From Candidatus Rokuibacteriota bacterium (lineage in GTDB: Bacteria > Methylomirabilota > Methylomirabilia > Rokubacteriales > CSP1-6): 46,571 bases of DNA. The DNA lies in the NCBI GenBank assembly GCA_003220685.1, contig QHTE01000066.1, positions 1-46,571 of the forward strand. Reading direction: 5' to 3'. The position numbers and the translations under genes were made by a program. The notes under the pieces are model-generated. The model was given only the letters and a program-made list of their open reading frames with translations. It ran no database searches and had not been told where the DNA came from. Positions 32,186-41,420 of this stretch are shown here, piece by piece (the first letter of the stretch is position 1; every line of letters begins with the position of its first letter).

Positions 32186-32401
32186 TCAGTGGCTGCTGAG
32201 GCCGGGAATCGAGATCAGCAAGTGCAGCGAGCCGCCCAGCTCGTTCAGCTTGCGGGCGTCCCAGCGCACGAACGCCTCGCGCTCCTCGTCGGTGAGGTCG
32301 GCGCCGGCGAGGGCCGAGCGCGGCTCGGCGCGGAACCGGTCGCGGAAGGCTTCGTCCTTCTTCAAGCGGTAGAGCACGACGTTCGTCTCGTAGCGGCTCA
32401 T
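32186..32401 (-). CDS. LigA-like small (alpha) subunit of extradiol dioxygenase
   Basis: The 71-residue product (ATG 32401, ATGA overlap with the LigB-like gene) has the helical LigA pattern: YRLKKDEAFRDRFRAEPRSALAGADLTDEEREAFVRWDARKLNELGG. Canonical LigA of protocatechuate 4,5-dioxygenase is about twice as long, so this is a minimal alpha subunit as seen in related LigAB enzymes. It caps the active site of the beta subunit encoded directly upstream. The overlap supports one-to-one synthesis. Confidence 0.82.
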   Translation of the reverse strand: MSRYETNVVLYRLKKDEAFRDRFRAEPRSALAGADLTDEEREAFVRWDARKLNELGGSLHLLISIPGLSSH

Positions 32402-33243
32402 GCCACGTCCCACTCGAGCGCCGCGAGGTCGACGCGGCCCATCTCGCCGTAGAAGCCCACGCGGGCGCGCGCCGGGCTCACCGCGCCCAGCAGCACGATC
32501 CAGTTGAGCAGCTCGTGCGACCCGCTCTCGTGGAGCTCCTTGGCCGTGAGCGCGGTGAGTGCTGCGTGGTCTGCTGCCTCCATCAGCTTGACGATGCGGC
32601 GGTCGAAGACCGGATCCGACTGGCCGATGCGCGCCAGCGAGAGCTCCGGGAAGTGGCTGAGCCCTCCGGTAGCAATGACCGCGACCTTCCACGGCCCTTC
32701 GGCCACGACGCGCCCGATGTGACGGCCGGCCTCGAAGCAGCGCTTCGCGGTCGGCTGCGGCGTCACGAAGCAGTTGACCCAGAAGGGCACGAGCGGCGGG
32801 ACGAGCCGGTCGCCGTAGAGCGTGGAGACCGGGCTCAGGAAGGCGTGGTCCAGCGGCGCCGACCACGACGCCGCGAAGTCGAATCCGGCCTGCACGCCCT
32901 TTTCGAGGATGCTGTTGGCCAGATCTTCGTGGACCGGATAGCGCTCGGGGAGCCCGTCGAGGGCGCGGTCGAACTCGATCGCGTCGGGCTGGATCATCCG
33001 GTTCACCGACCGCCCGACGCGGACGCAGAGCGCGGGGACGGCGTCGAACGAGAAGACGTTCAGATGATCGTCGGCGATCACGACCAGGGCGTCCGGCGCC
33101 GTGGCGGCGAGCGAGCGTCCCATCTCGCGCACGACCGCGATCAGCTCTTCCACCATCCGCCGGCCGTGGGGGCCGACGTTCTGGCCGTAGTAGTCGGGGT
33201 AGAGCACGTGCGACATCGCCGCCGCGTACACGATCCGGCCCAT
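32398..33243 (-). CDS. LigB-type extradiol ring-cleavage dioxygenase catalytic subunit
   Basis: From ATG 33243 (281 residues, GGGAGG just upstream; ATG 33288 would add 15 residues) the family residues are in place: metal His in MSHVLYPDYY, second His in ADDHLNVFSF, the catalytic His in GGLSHFPEL, and the metal Glu in SHELLNWIVLLGAV. These match His12, His61, His195 and Glu242 of the Sphingobium enzyme LigB. It should open a catechol-type ring next to the diol using Fe2+ and O2. The substrate may be protocatechuate, gallate or another catechol. It is divergent from the SDR gene at 33319. Confidence 0.88.
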   Translation of the reverse strand: MGRIVYAAAMSHVLYPDYYGQNVGPHGRRMVEELIAVVREMGRSLAATAPDALVVIADDHLNVFSFDAVPALCVRVGRSVNRMIQPDAIEFDRALDGLPERYPVHEDLANSILEKGVQAGFDFAASWSAPLDHAFLSPVSTLYGDRLVPPLVPFWVNCFVTPQPTAKRCFEAGRHIGRVVAEGPWKVAVIATGGLSHFPELSLARIGQSDPVFDRRIVKLMEAADHAALTALTAKELHESGSHELLNWIVLLGAVSPARARVGFYGEMGRVDLAALEWDVA

Positions 33244-33318
33244 GTCCTCCCGCGCCCCGAGGGTGCCCCATGGTAGAGTCGGCGGCATCGACCATCAAGG
33301 GCTATCAGGAGATCCGAT

Positions 33319-34068
33319 ATGGACAAGAAAGTCGCGATCGTGACGGGTGCCGGAAGCGGAGTGGGCAGGGCGGTCGGGCTCGCGTTGCTGAGAGAGGGCT
33401 ACCACGTCTCGCTCGCCGGGCGGCGCAAGGAGGCCCTGGAAAAGGTGGCGGCCGAGGGCGGCGACGCGCGCTCCCGAGCACTGGTCGTGCCCACGGACGT
33501 GTGCGATCCCCAGGCCATCCGCGCGCTCTTCGCGAAGACCAAGAGCGCGTTCGGCCGCCTCGACCTCCTCTTCAACAACGCCGGGATCGGCGCCGCCGGG
33601 CTCCTGGAAGACCTGACGGTCGAGCAGTGGAAGGCGGTCGTCGACACCAACCTGACGGGCTCGTTCCTGTGCACGCAGGAGGCCTTCAAGATCATGAAGG
33701 ACCAGAACCCGCGGGGTGGCCGGATCATCAACAACGGCTCGATCTCGGCGCACACGCCGCGGCCGAACTCGGCGCCGTACACGTCGACCAAGCACGCGAT
33801 CACCGGCCTCACCAAGGCAACGTCGCTGGACGGCCGGAAATACGACATCGCCTGCGGCCAGATCGACATCGGCAACGCCGCCACGCCGATGACCGAGCGG
33901 ATGGCCAAGGGGGTGCCGCAGCCCAACGGCACGACCATGATCGAGCCCACGATGGACGTGGAGAACGTCGCCAACGCGGTGCTCTGCATGGCGCGGATGC
34001 CGCTCGACACGAACGTGCTCTTCATGACGGTCATGGCCAACAAGATGCCGTTCGTCGGCCGCGGCTGA
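33319..34068 (+). CDS. short-chain dehydrogenase/reductase (SDR)
   Basis: The 249-residue enzyme has the cofactor motif TGAGSGVG at residues 9-16, NNAG near 88, the catalytic Asn in VDTNLTGSF, Ser in NNGSISAH and YTSTK (Tyr-x3-Lys). The tetrad is complete, so it should be an active NAD(P)-dependent oxidoreductase. AGGAGATCC precedes the ATG. It begins the forward catabolic operon, followed by an Ldh_2 dehydrogenase 22 bases on. The substrate is not evident. Confidence 0.92.
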   Translation: MDKKVAIVTGAGSGVGRAVGLALLREGYHVSLAGRRKEALEKVAAEGGDARSRALVVPTDVCDPQAIRALFAKTKSAFGRLDLLFNNAGIGAAGLLEDLTVEQWKAVVDTNLTGSFLCTQEAFKIMKDQNPRGGRIINNGSISAHTPRPNSAPYTSTKHAITGLTKATSLDGRKYDIACGQIDIGNAATPMTERMAKGVPQPNGTTMIEPTMDVENVANAVLCMARMPLDTNVLFMTVMANKMPFVGRG

Positions 34069-34090
34069 TCGCGTCGACGCGGAGACCGCG

Positions 34091-35176
34091 ATGCGTGTTC
34101 CAGCCCAGCAGATTCGCCGTCAGCTCGTGTCCGTCTTCCGGGCGTGGGGGATGTCGGAGGCTCACGCCGACACCACCGCCGACATGATGGTGGAGACCGA
34201 CCTCAGAGGCGTCGACTCGCACGGCATCGGGATGCTTCCGACCTACGACCAGGAGTTCCGCAACGGCCGGCTGAACATGCGGCCGACCTTCAAGACGGTG
34301 CGCCAGACGGCGGCGACGGCGCTGATCGACGCCGACGCCTCGCTCGGCCACCCGGCCGCCGCCTACGGGATGAACCTGGCGGTCGACAAGTGCCTCGCGG
34401 TCGGCGTCGGCGTCGTGGACGTGTTCAACTCGCACCACTTCGGCGCGGCCGGCTGCTATTCGCGGATCGCGGCCGATCGCGGCGTGATCGGCATGGTGAC
34501 CTCGGCCACCCGCGGCGTGACGATGGTGCCGACCTTCGGGGCGGAGCCGGTGATGGGCACGAACCCGCTCGCGTTCGCGGCCCCGGCGAAGCGTAACCCG
34601 CCGTTCGAGCTCGACATGGCGACCACGACCGTCGCCGCCGGCAAGGTCCGGGTCTACAAGCTGAACCATACGCCGCTGCCGGCGGGCTGGGTCGTCGACG
34701 GCGACGGCAAGACGATCACCGATTCGGCGAAGGGGTTCCAGCACGTCACGAGCCGCGACGGCGGCATCACGCCGCTCGGCGGTACGCGCGAGGCGGGCAG
34801 CCACAAGGGCTACGGCCTGGCGGTGATGGTGCACGTGCTGGCCGGCACGCTCGCCGGCGCCTCGTTCTCGCCGATCCGCAACCAGACGCAGAAGACGTCC
34901 GACCCCCACAACATCGGCCACTTCTTCATGGCGATCGACCCGCGCGCGTTCCGCGAAGAGGGCGAGTTCGAGGAGGGTCTCGACCAGGTGATCGACGTCC
35001 TGCACAACGCCAAGCGCGTCGACGCGAATCAGCCGGTGCTGGTCGCCGGCGATCCCGAGCGGGCGAACAAGAAGGAGCGGCTCGAGCAGGGCGTGCCGAT
35101 CCCGGACGACCTCATGGACCAGCTACGCGTGGTCGCCAAGAACGCCAACGTGCCGTTCCTGCTGGCCGGGACATAG
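34091..35176 (+). CDS. Ldh_2 family malate/L-lactate/ureidoglycolate-type dehydrogenase
   Basis: The 361-residue protein matches the Ldh_2 (AllD/YlbC/ComC) family: DLRGVDSHGIGMLPTY with the catalytic His at about residue 45, NSHHFGAAGCYSRIA near 115, and GTNPLAFAAPA and GGTREAGSHKGYGLA for cofactor and substrate binding. Members oxidise 2-hydroxy acids with NAD(P)+. The next gene starts in its stop codon (TAG/GTG, one base shared), so it is coupled to the molybdenum hydroxylase gene. It may oxidise a hydroxy acid produced in the same pathway. Confidence 0.92.
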   Translation: MRVPAQQIRRQLVSVFRAWGMSEAHADTTADMMVETDLRGVDSHGIGMLPTYDQEFRNGRLNMRPTFKTVRQTAATALIDADASLGHPAAAYGMNLAVDKCLAVGVGVVDVFNSHHFGAAGCYSRIAADRGVIGMVTSATRGVTMVPTFGAEPVMGTNPLAFAAPAKRNPPFELDMATTTVAAGKVRVYKLNHTPLPAGWVVDGDGKTITDSAKGFQHVTSRDGGITPLGGTREAGSHKGYGLAVMVHVLAGTLAGASFSPIRNQTQKTSDPHNIGHFFMAIDPRAFREEGEFEEGLDQVIDVLHNAKRVDANQPVLVAGDPERANKKERLEQGVPIPDDLMDQLRVVAKNANVPFLLAGT

Positions 35177-37620
35177 TGAGCGAAGCCCGCTGGATCGGGA
35201 AGTCGGTCAAGCGCGTGGAGGACGCGCGGCTCCTCACCGGCCGCGGAACCTACATCGACGATCACCCGCCAGTTGCCAATGTATGCCACGCGGCGATCGT
35301 GCGCTCGCCCTTGCCCCACGCGGCGATCCGGGGCTACGACCTCTCGGCGGCACTGGCCCTGGAAGGCGTCGTCGGCGCGATCACCGGCGCCGACGTCGCG
35401 CGCCATACCAAGCCGTTCTCGGTCGGGGTGACCGCGCCGATCCACTACTACTGCGCGGCCACGGATCGGGTGCGGTTCGTCGGCGAGCCGGTCGCGGTCG
35501 TCGTCGCCAAGAACCGCTACGTCGCCGAGGACGCCGCCGATCTCGTCCGGGTCGACTACGGTCCCTTGCCGGTGGTGGTCGATCCCGAGCGCGCGCTCGA
35601 CACGACCGCGCCGGTGCTGCACGAGGCCGTCGGGTCGAACCTGGCCGGCAACCGGCGCCTCGTCTACGGCGAGCCCGACCGCGCGTTCCGCGAGGCCGAC
35701 GTCGTCCTGACCGAGCGCTTCAGCTTTCCGAAGTACGGCTCGACGCCGATCGAGACGTACGGCGTCATCGCGCGCTGGGACCCGATCGACGGCGTGTGCA
35801 CGGTGTGGTCGAACTTCATGGGGCCGTTCATCATGCACCCGCTGACCGCGCGCGTGCTCGGCCTGGCCGAGAACAAGCTGCGCTTCATCGTGCCGACAGA
35901 CATCGGCGGCTCGTTCGGCATCAAGTCGTCGATCTACCCGTACATCGCCCTCATCGCGCTCGCCGCGATGCGGCTCTCCGTGCCGGTCAAGTGGATCGAG
36001 GACCGGCGCGAGCATCTGCTCGCCTCGTCCAGCGGGACCGATCGCGTCGCCTACCGCGAATTGGCGGCGCGGAAGGACGGCACGATCCTCGGCATGCGGT
36101 TCAAGTGGCTCGACAACGTCGGCGGCTACATCCGGAGCCCGGAGCCGGGATGCAGCTTCCGTCCGACCGGGAACTTCGTCGGGCCCTATCGCTTCCAGCA
36201 CCTCGAGGTCGACGCGTCGGTCGTTATGACCAACAAGAGCCTCACCGGACCCAATCGCGGCTACGCGTGCGGCCACCTCTACTTCGAGACCGAAGGCATG
36301 ATGGATCGGCTGGCCGACCGCCTCGGGCTCGATCCGGCCGAGGTGCGGCGCAAGAACCTCGTGCAGCCCGATCAGTTTCCCTATCGCACGCCGTCCGGCG
36401 GGCTCTACGACAGCGGCGATTACCCGGCGGTCCTCGAGCGAGCGCTGCAGCTGGCGCGCTACGACGAGCTCCGGCGCGAGCAGGCGAAGGCGCGGGCCAC
36501 GGGCCGCTATGTCGGGATCGGGCTCGCGCTGGCGGTCGACCCGTCGGTCTCGAACATGGGCTACGTGGCCACCGCGCTCGACCCGCAGTTCCGCGCCAAG
36601 CCCGAGTACCTGCCGAAGTCCGGCGCCGTCGACGCGGCGACGATCAAGATCGACCCGCTCGGGCGCGTCATCGCGATCCTCGGCACGACGCCGCAGGGCC
36701 AGGGCCATCAGACGGTGGTTTCGCAGATCGTCGCCGACGAGCTCGGGCTGGCACCCCAGGACGTCACCGTCGTGGACGAGATGGACACGTTCACGCGGGT
36801 GTGGTCGATCTCGTCCGGTACCTATTCGAGCCGCTTCGGGTCGGTGGGAACGAGCGCCGTCGCGCTGGCCGCCCGCAAGCTCAAGGCCAAGCTCGTGGAA
36901 TACGGCGCGCACCTGATGGAGCTGCCGGTCGCGTCGCTCGAGTTCCGGGACGGCGCCGTGCGGCCGCGGAGCGGCAAGGGCCCGTCGTACTCCATCAAGG
37001 ACCTGGCCGGCCGCGCCCACTGGAACACCGAGTCCTTGCCCGAGGGGATGGAGCCGGCGCTCCAGGCGACGGCGGTGTTCGGCTTCACGGTCGCGAAGGC
37101 CGTCGACGCCCAGGACCGCGTGAACTCGTCCAACACGTACGGCTTCATCGCCGAGGTGATGGCCGTTGAGGTCGATCCCGAGACGGCGGCGATCCAGATC
37201 CTCCGCTACGTGACCGTGCACGACGCGGGCACGATCATCAACCCGATGATCGCCGAGGGGCAGATCTACGGCGGCGCGCTGCACGGACTCGGCGGCGCGC
37301 TGTACGAGGAGCTCGCCTACGACGAGCACGGCCAGTTCCTGACCGGAACCTTCATGGACTATCTGGTGCCGACGGCCAGCGAGGCGCCGCAGATCGACAT
37401 CGCGCACATCGTATCGCCGTCGCCGCTGACGCCGCTCGGCTCGAAGGGGCTCGGCGAGTCGTCGTCGATGACGGTGCCGGCGGTCATCGCCAATGCCGTC
37501 AGCGACGCGCTGGCGCCGCTCGGCATCTGGATCAACGAGCTGCCGATGACCCCGTCGAAACTATGGACAGCGATGGCTCGGGCGTGTCGGAGCCACGCAA
37601 AGTCGGAGGGCCAACGGTGA
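35176..37620 (+). CDS. xanthine dehydrogenase/CoxL-family molybdopterin-binding large subunit A
   Basis: This 814-residue protein starts at GTG 35176. It shows family motifs GKSVKRVEDARLLTGRGTYIDD at the start, TDIGGSFGIKSS, TPQGQGHQTVVSQ, and SGTYSSR, with the catalytic Glu in SKGLGESS near the C-terminus. The active-site loop reads GPNRGYACGHLYFE, not the AYxCSFR of true carbon monoxide dehydrogenase, so CO is not the substrate. Enzymes of this class hydroxylate N-heterocycles, aldehydes or aromatic acids with water as oxygen donor. It is one of two different large subunits around a single FAD subunit and a single 2Fe-2S subunit. Confidence 0.92.
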   Translation: MSEARWIGKSVKRVEDARLLTGRGTYIDDHPPVANVCHAAIVRSPLPHAAIRGYDLSAALALEGVVGAITGADVARHTKPFSVGVTAPIHYYCAATDRVRFVGEPVAVVVAKNRYVAEDAADLVRVDYGPLPVVVDPERALDTTAPVLHEAVGSNLAGNRRLVYGEPDRAFREADVVLTERFSFPKYGSTPIETYGVIARWDPIDGVCTVWSNFMGPFIMHPLTARVLGLAENKLRFIVPTDIGGSFGIKSSIYPYIALIALAAMRLSVPVKWIEDRREHLLASSSGTDRVAYRELAARKDGTILGMRFKWLDNVGGYIRSPEPGCSFRPTGNFVGPYRFQHLEVDASVVMTNKSLTGPNRGYACGHLYFETEGMMDRLADRLGLDPAEVRRKNLVQPDQFPYRTPSGGLYDSGDYPAVLERALQLARYDELRREQAKARATGRYVGIGLALAVDPSVSNMGYVATALDPQFRAKPEYLPKSGAVDAATIKIDPLGRVIAILGTTPQGQGHQTVVSQIVADELGLAPQDVTVVDEMDTFTRVWSISSGTYSSRFGSVGTSAVALAARKLKAKLVEYGAHLMELPVASLEFRDGAVRPRSGKGPSYSIKDLAGRAHWNTESLPEGMEPALQATAVFGFTVAKAVDAQDRVNSSNTYGFIAEVMAVEVDPETAAIQILRYVTVHDAGTIINPMIAEGQIYGGALHGLGGALYEELAYDEHGQFLTGTFMDYLVPTASEAPQIDIAHIVSPSPLTPLGSKGLGESSSMTVPAVIANAVSDALAPLGIWINELPMTPSKLWTAMARACRSHAKSEGQR

Positions 37621-37696
37621 GAACGGGCGTCACGGAGCCACTCGCATCTTTCTCAGGCCACCCTCGATCCAAGCCGGCCTCCAGGACCCCGCTACA

Positions 37697-38563
37697 ATGA
37701 AACCGCCCAAGTTCGAATACCACGCCCCGACGACCCTCGACGAGGCGGTCGCGGCGCTCGGCCGCTACGGCGGCGACGCCAAGGTCCTGGCCGGCGGTCA
37801 GAGCCTGATGCCGCTGCTGAACTTCCGCCTGGCGCGGCCGGCCGCGCTGGTCGATCTCAACCGGGTCGCCTCGCTCGCCTACATCCGCGAGCAGGACGGG
37901 CAGGTCCGGTTCGGCGCGATGACCCGCCAGCGCACGATCGAGTTCTCGCCGGTCGTCGCGCAACACTTGCCGCTCTTGAAGGAAGCGACGCGCTGGGTCG
38001 GCCACCTGCCGATCCGCACGCGCGGCACCATCGGCGGCTCCATCGCCCACGCCGACCCGTCGGCCGAATACCCGGCGGTGCTCGCGGCGCTCGAGGGCGA
38101 GGTGGTGGCGCGCGGCGCCAAGGGCGATCGGGTGATCCGCGCGGCCGATCTCTTCCAGACGTATCTCACGACGAACCTAGCTCCGGACGAGATCCTCACC
38201 GAGGTGAGGCTGCCGGCCATGCCCGCCGGCGTCGGCTACGCGCTCGAGGAGTTCGCGCGCCGGCACGGCGATTTCGCGATCGTCGGCATCGCGGCGATGG
38301 TCGTCCGCGAGGGCCAGCGGTGCACGATGGCGCGTCTGGCGACCGCCGGCGCCGGGCCCGTGCCGGTGCGGCTGCGCGCCGCCGAGGAGATCCTCGAGCG
38401 CGACGGGCTGGGCGAGGCGGCCATCGACGCGGCGGCGCGCAAGGCCACCGAGCTCGTCGATCCCGACGCGGACATCCACGCCTCGGCCGACTATCGGCGC
38501 CACCTCGCTGGAGTGCTCACGAAGCGCGCCCTCACGAGGGCGATCGGAGTTGCGCGTGGCTGA
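37697..38563 (+). CDS. CoxM-type FAD-binding medium subunit of molybdenum hydroxylase
   Basis: The 288-residue subunit has the CoxM FAD motifs AGGQSLMPLLNFRLARP (32-48) and TIGGSIAHADPSAEYP (about 111-126), followed by the C-terminal medium-subunit domain (ILTEVRLPAMPAGVGYALEEFARRHGDFAIVG). It passes electrons from the 2Fe-2S subunit to an external acceptor. It starts 76 bases after large subunit A, the only sizeable gap in the set, and overlaps the 2Fe-2S gene by 8 bases. Confidence 0.93.
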   Translation: MKPPKFEYHAPTTLDEAVAALGRYGGDAKVLAGGQSLMPLLNFRLARPAALVDLNRVASLAYIREQDGQVRFGAMTRQRTIEFSPVVAQHLPLLKEATRWVGHLPIRTRGTIGGSIAHADPSAEYPAVLAALEGEVVARGAKGDRVIRAADLFQTYLTTNLAPDEILTEVRLPAMPAGVGYALEEFARRHGDFAIVGIAAMVVREGQRCTMARLATAGAGPVPVRLRAAEEILERDGLGEAAIDAAARKATELVDPDADIHASADYRRHLAGVLTKRALTRAIGVARG

Positions 38564-39038
38564 CATGGTGACGGTGCGATTGAAAGTGAACGGCGTCGCC
38601 CACGAGGGGCGATGCGAGCCGCGCAAGCTCCTGGTCGACTTCATCCGCGAGGATCTCGGACTCACCGGCACGCACGTCGGCTGCGAGCACGGGATCTGCG
38701 GCGCGTGCACGATCATGTTCAACGGCGAGGCCGCGCGCTCGTGCATCATGCTCGCCGTCCAGGCCGACGGCGCCGAGCTCGGCACGGTCGAGGGCCTGAT
38801 GCGCGACGGCAAGCTCCACCCGCTGCAGGAGGCGTTCCGCGAGCATCACGGGCTGCAGTGCGGCTTCTGCACGCCCGGCATGCTGATCACCGCGCTGGAT
38901 CTCCTGCGCACGAACCCGTCGCCGAGCGACCGCGAGATCCGCGAGGGCATCTCGGCCGTCCTCTGCCGGTGCACCGGCTACCAGGGGATCGTCAACGCGG
39001 TCCGGGCCGCCGCGCCCATCCTCGCCTCGGGGCGCTAG
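38556..39038 (+). CDS. CoxS-type 2Fe-2S small subunit of molybdenum hydroxylase
   Basis: GTG 38556 (160 residues) is preceded seven bases by CGGAG; TTG 38550 and ATG 38565 are alternatives. The plant-type cluster cysteines are seen as CEHGICGAC followed eleven residues later by Cys, and the second cluster as CGFCTPGM and CRCTGYQGI. All eight Cys are present. It carries electrons from the molybdenum site to the FAD subunit. It lies between the medium subunit and large subunit B. Confidence 0.93.
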   Translation: MADMVTVRLKVNGVAHEGRCEPRKLLVDFIREDLGLTGTHVGCEHGICGACTIMFNGEAARSCIMLAVQADGAELGTVEGLMRDGKLHPLQEAFREHHGLQCGFCTPGMLITALDLLRTNPSPSDREIREGISAVLCRCTGYQGIVNAVRAAAPILASGR

Positions 39039-39053
39039 GTTCGGAGCGAGCTC

Positions 39054-41420
39054 GTGGGAGTGGATCTGCCGCGGCTCGTCGGCGCGCGCGTGGCGCGGCG
39101 CGAGGATCCGCGTCTGCTGACCGGCCAGGGGAGCTACGTCGACGACCACCGCCCGGCGCGCATGCTCTACGCGGCGTTCCTCCGCTCGCCGCACGCCCAC
39201 GCGCGGATCGCGCGCGTCGACGCGTCGGCGGCACTGGCGCTGCCGGGCGTCGCGGCGGCCCTGACCGGCGAGGACATCGCGCGCGCAGCCAAGCCGGTGC
39301 GCGCCGAGTCCAAGACACCCAGCGTCAAGACCACGAGCTTCCCGCCGCTGGCGCTCGGCAAGGTGCGCCACGTGGGCGAGGCGGTCGCGATGGTCGCCGC
39401 CGAGAGCCGCTACCTGGCCGAAGACGCCGTCGAGCGCATCGTGGTCGAGTACGAGCCGCTGCCGGTCGTGAGGAACACCGACCAGGCGCTCGATCCCGCG
39501 AGCGCCGTGCTCCACGAGGACGCGGGGACGAACCTCCTCGTCGCCCGCGAGTTCGCCCGCGGCGACGTCGACGGCGCGCTGGCCGGCGCGGCGCTCGTCG
39601 TGCGCGAGCGGTTTCGCTTCCACCGCCATACACCGGTCTGCATGGAGAACCGCGGCTGCCTCGCAGACTACGCGACAGGGAACCAGACGCTCACCCTGCG
39701 GTCGTCCGCCCAGTGTCCCGGCCTCGTGCGCGACATCCTGAGCGATCTGCTCGGCATGCCCGAGCATCAGGTCCGCGTGATCGCGACCGACGTCGGCGGC
39801 GGCTTCGGCGCCAAGGCCTCGCTCTATCCCGAGGAGATCGCCACGTGCGTGATGGCGCGGCGGCTCGGGCGTCCGGTGAAGTGGATCGGCGACCGACGCG
39901 AGGACCTGCTCTCGACCACCCACGCTTGGGACGAGATCGTCGAGGCCGAGCTCGGCGTGAACCGCGACGGCACGATCGTCGGCCTTCGCGCCCAGGTCAC
40001 CGCCGACATCGGCGCCTACTCGATCTATCCGTGGACGGCCGCCATCGAGCCGGTGCAGACGATCAGCTTCCTGCCCGGGCCGTATCGCGTTCCGACGTAT
40101 CGCGGACGGACGCGGGGCGTGGCCACCAACAAGGCCCCGCTCGGGCCGTATCGCGGCGTGGGGCGGCCGCCCGCGGTGTTCGTGATCGAAGGCTTGATGG
40201 ACCGCGCCGCGCGCCGGCTCCGGATCGACCCGACCGAGATCCGGCTCCGCAATTTCATCCGCGACGAGGATTTTCCCTACAAGTCGCCGTCGGGAATCGT
40301 ATGGGACCGCTCGAGCTTCACCGGCTCGCTCGTGAAGGCGCGCGAGGTCCTCGACTACGAGTCCGCCCGCGAGGAGCAAGCGCGAGCGCGGGCAGCGGGG
40401 CGCTGGCTCGGCATCGGCGTCGCCTCCTACGTCGAGCTCACCGGGATCGGCTCGGCGATTCCGGTGTCGCCGGGCATGCCGCTCTCGACGGGCACCGAGG
40501 CGGCGACGATCCGCCTCGATCCGGCCGGCAAGGTGACCGCCGTGTTCGGCGTCGCCTCGCACGGCCAGGGGCTCGAGACGACGCTCGCGCAGATCGTGGC
40601 GGACGAGGTGGGCGTGCCGATCGAGGACGTGCGGGTGCTCCACGGTGACACCGAGGTCTCCCCGTACGGGACCGGCACCTACGCGAGCCGCAGCCTCGTG
40701 CTGGCCGGCGGCGCCGCCATTCTCGCCGGCCGAGCGATTCGCGACAAGATGCGGCTGATCGCGGGCCATCTCCTGGAAGCTGATCCCGCCGACCTCACCC
40801 TGGTCGACGGCCGGTACGCGGTGCGCGGGATGCCCGACCGGAGCGTGGCGGTCCGACAGATCGCCCGCGCCGCCTACTCCGGCGCGCGCCAGCTGCCGAA
40901 GGGGCTCGAGCCGGGACTCGAGGCGACGAAGTTCTACGATCCGTACTACGGCACCGCCTCGAACGCGACCCACGTGGCGGTGGTCGAGGTGGACCGCGGA
41001 ACCTGCGAGGTGAAGACCTTGCGCTACGTCGTCGTCGAGGACTGCGGGCGCATGGTGAATCCGCTCATCGTCGACGGCCAGGTGCACGGCGGCGTCGCCC
41101 AGGGGATCGGCGCGGCGCTGCTCGAGGAGATCGTCTACGACGACCACGGCCAGCTGCTCAGCGGCACCTTGATGGACTACGTCGTGCCCTCGGCCTGCGA
41201 GATTCCGATGCTGGAGGTGCACCACCTGGAGACGCCGTCGCCGGTCACGCTCGGCGGCTTCCGCGGCATGGGCGAGGGCGGGACCATCGGCGCGCCCGCG
41301 GCCATCGCCAACGCCGTCGCCGACGCGCTGGCCCCGCTGGGGATCGAGGTCGCCGAGCTGCCGGTGAGCCCCGAGCGGCTCTTCCGGCTCATCGGGCGCG
41401 CCGAGGGAGCGAAGCGATGA
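39054..41420 (+). CDS. xanthine dehydrogenase/CoxL-family molybdopterin-binding large subunit B
   Basis: The 788-residue protein starts at GTG 39054 with GGAG eight bases before. Motifs: RREDPRLLTGQGSYVDD, TDVGGGFGAKASLYPEE, GPYRGVGRPPAVF (close to the AYRGAGR loop of so-called form II CoxL-like proteins), SHGQGLETTLAQ, GTGTYASR, and catalytic Glu in FRGMGEGGTIGAPAA. It is clearly diverged from large subunit A, with different substrate-loop sequence. Its ATGA overlap with the following SDR gene couples the two. It may share the medium and small subunits with subunit A to give two enzymes of different specificity. Confidence 0.92.
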   Translation: MGVDLPRLVGARVARREDPRLLTGQGSYVDDHRPARMLYAAFLRSPHAHARIARVDASAALALPGVAAALTGEDIARAAKPVRAESKTPSVKTTSFPPLALGKVRHVGEAVAMVAAESRYLAEDAVERIVVEYEPLPVVRNTDQALDPASAVLHEDAGTNLLVAREFARGDVDGALAGAALVVRERFRFHRHTPVCMENRGCLADYATGNQTLTLRSSAQCPGLVRDILSDLLGMPEHQVRVIATDVGGGFGAKASLYPEEIATCVMARRLGRPVKWIGDRREDLLSTTHAWDEIVEAELGVNRDGTIVGLRAQVTADIGAYSIYPWTAAIEPVQTISFLPGPYRVPTYRGRTRGVATNKAPLGPYRGVGRPPAVFVIEGLMDRAARRLRIDPTEIRLRNFIRDEDFPYKSPSGIVWDRSSFTGSLVKAREVLDYESAREEQARARAAGRWLGIGVASYVELTGIGSAIPVSPGMPLSTGTEAATIRLDPAGKVTAVFGVASHGQGLETTLAQIVADEVGVPIEDVRVLHGDTEVSPYGTGTYASRSLVLAGGAAILAGRAIRDKMRLIAGHLLEADPADLTLVDGRYAVRGMPDRSVAVRQIARAAYSGARQLPKGLEPGLEATKFYDPYYGTASNATHVAVVEVDRGTCEVKTLRYVVVEDCGRMVNPLIVDGQVHGGVAQGIGAALLEEIVYDDHGQLLSGTLMDYVVPSACEIPMLEVHHLETPSPVTLGGFRGMGEGGTIGAPAAIANAVADALAPLGIEVAELPVSPERLFRLIGRAEGAKR

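Noticed and set aside
35176..41420. Aerobic carbon monoxide dehydrogenase (coxMSL)
   Set aside because: Subunit order and families fit, but neither large subunit has the AYxCSFR active-site loop, so CO oxidation is not supported.
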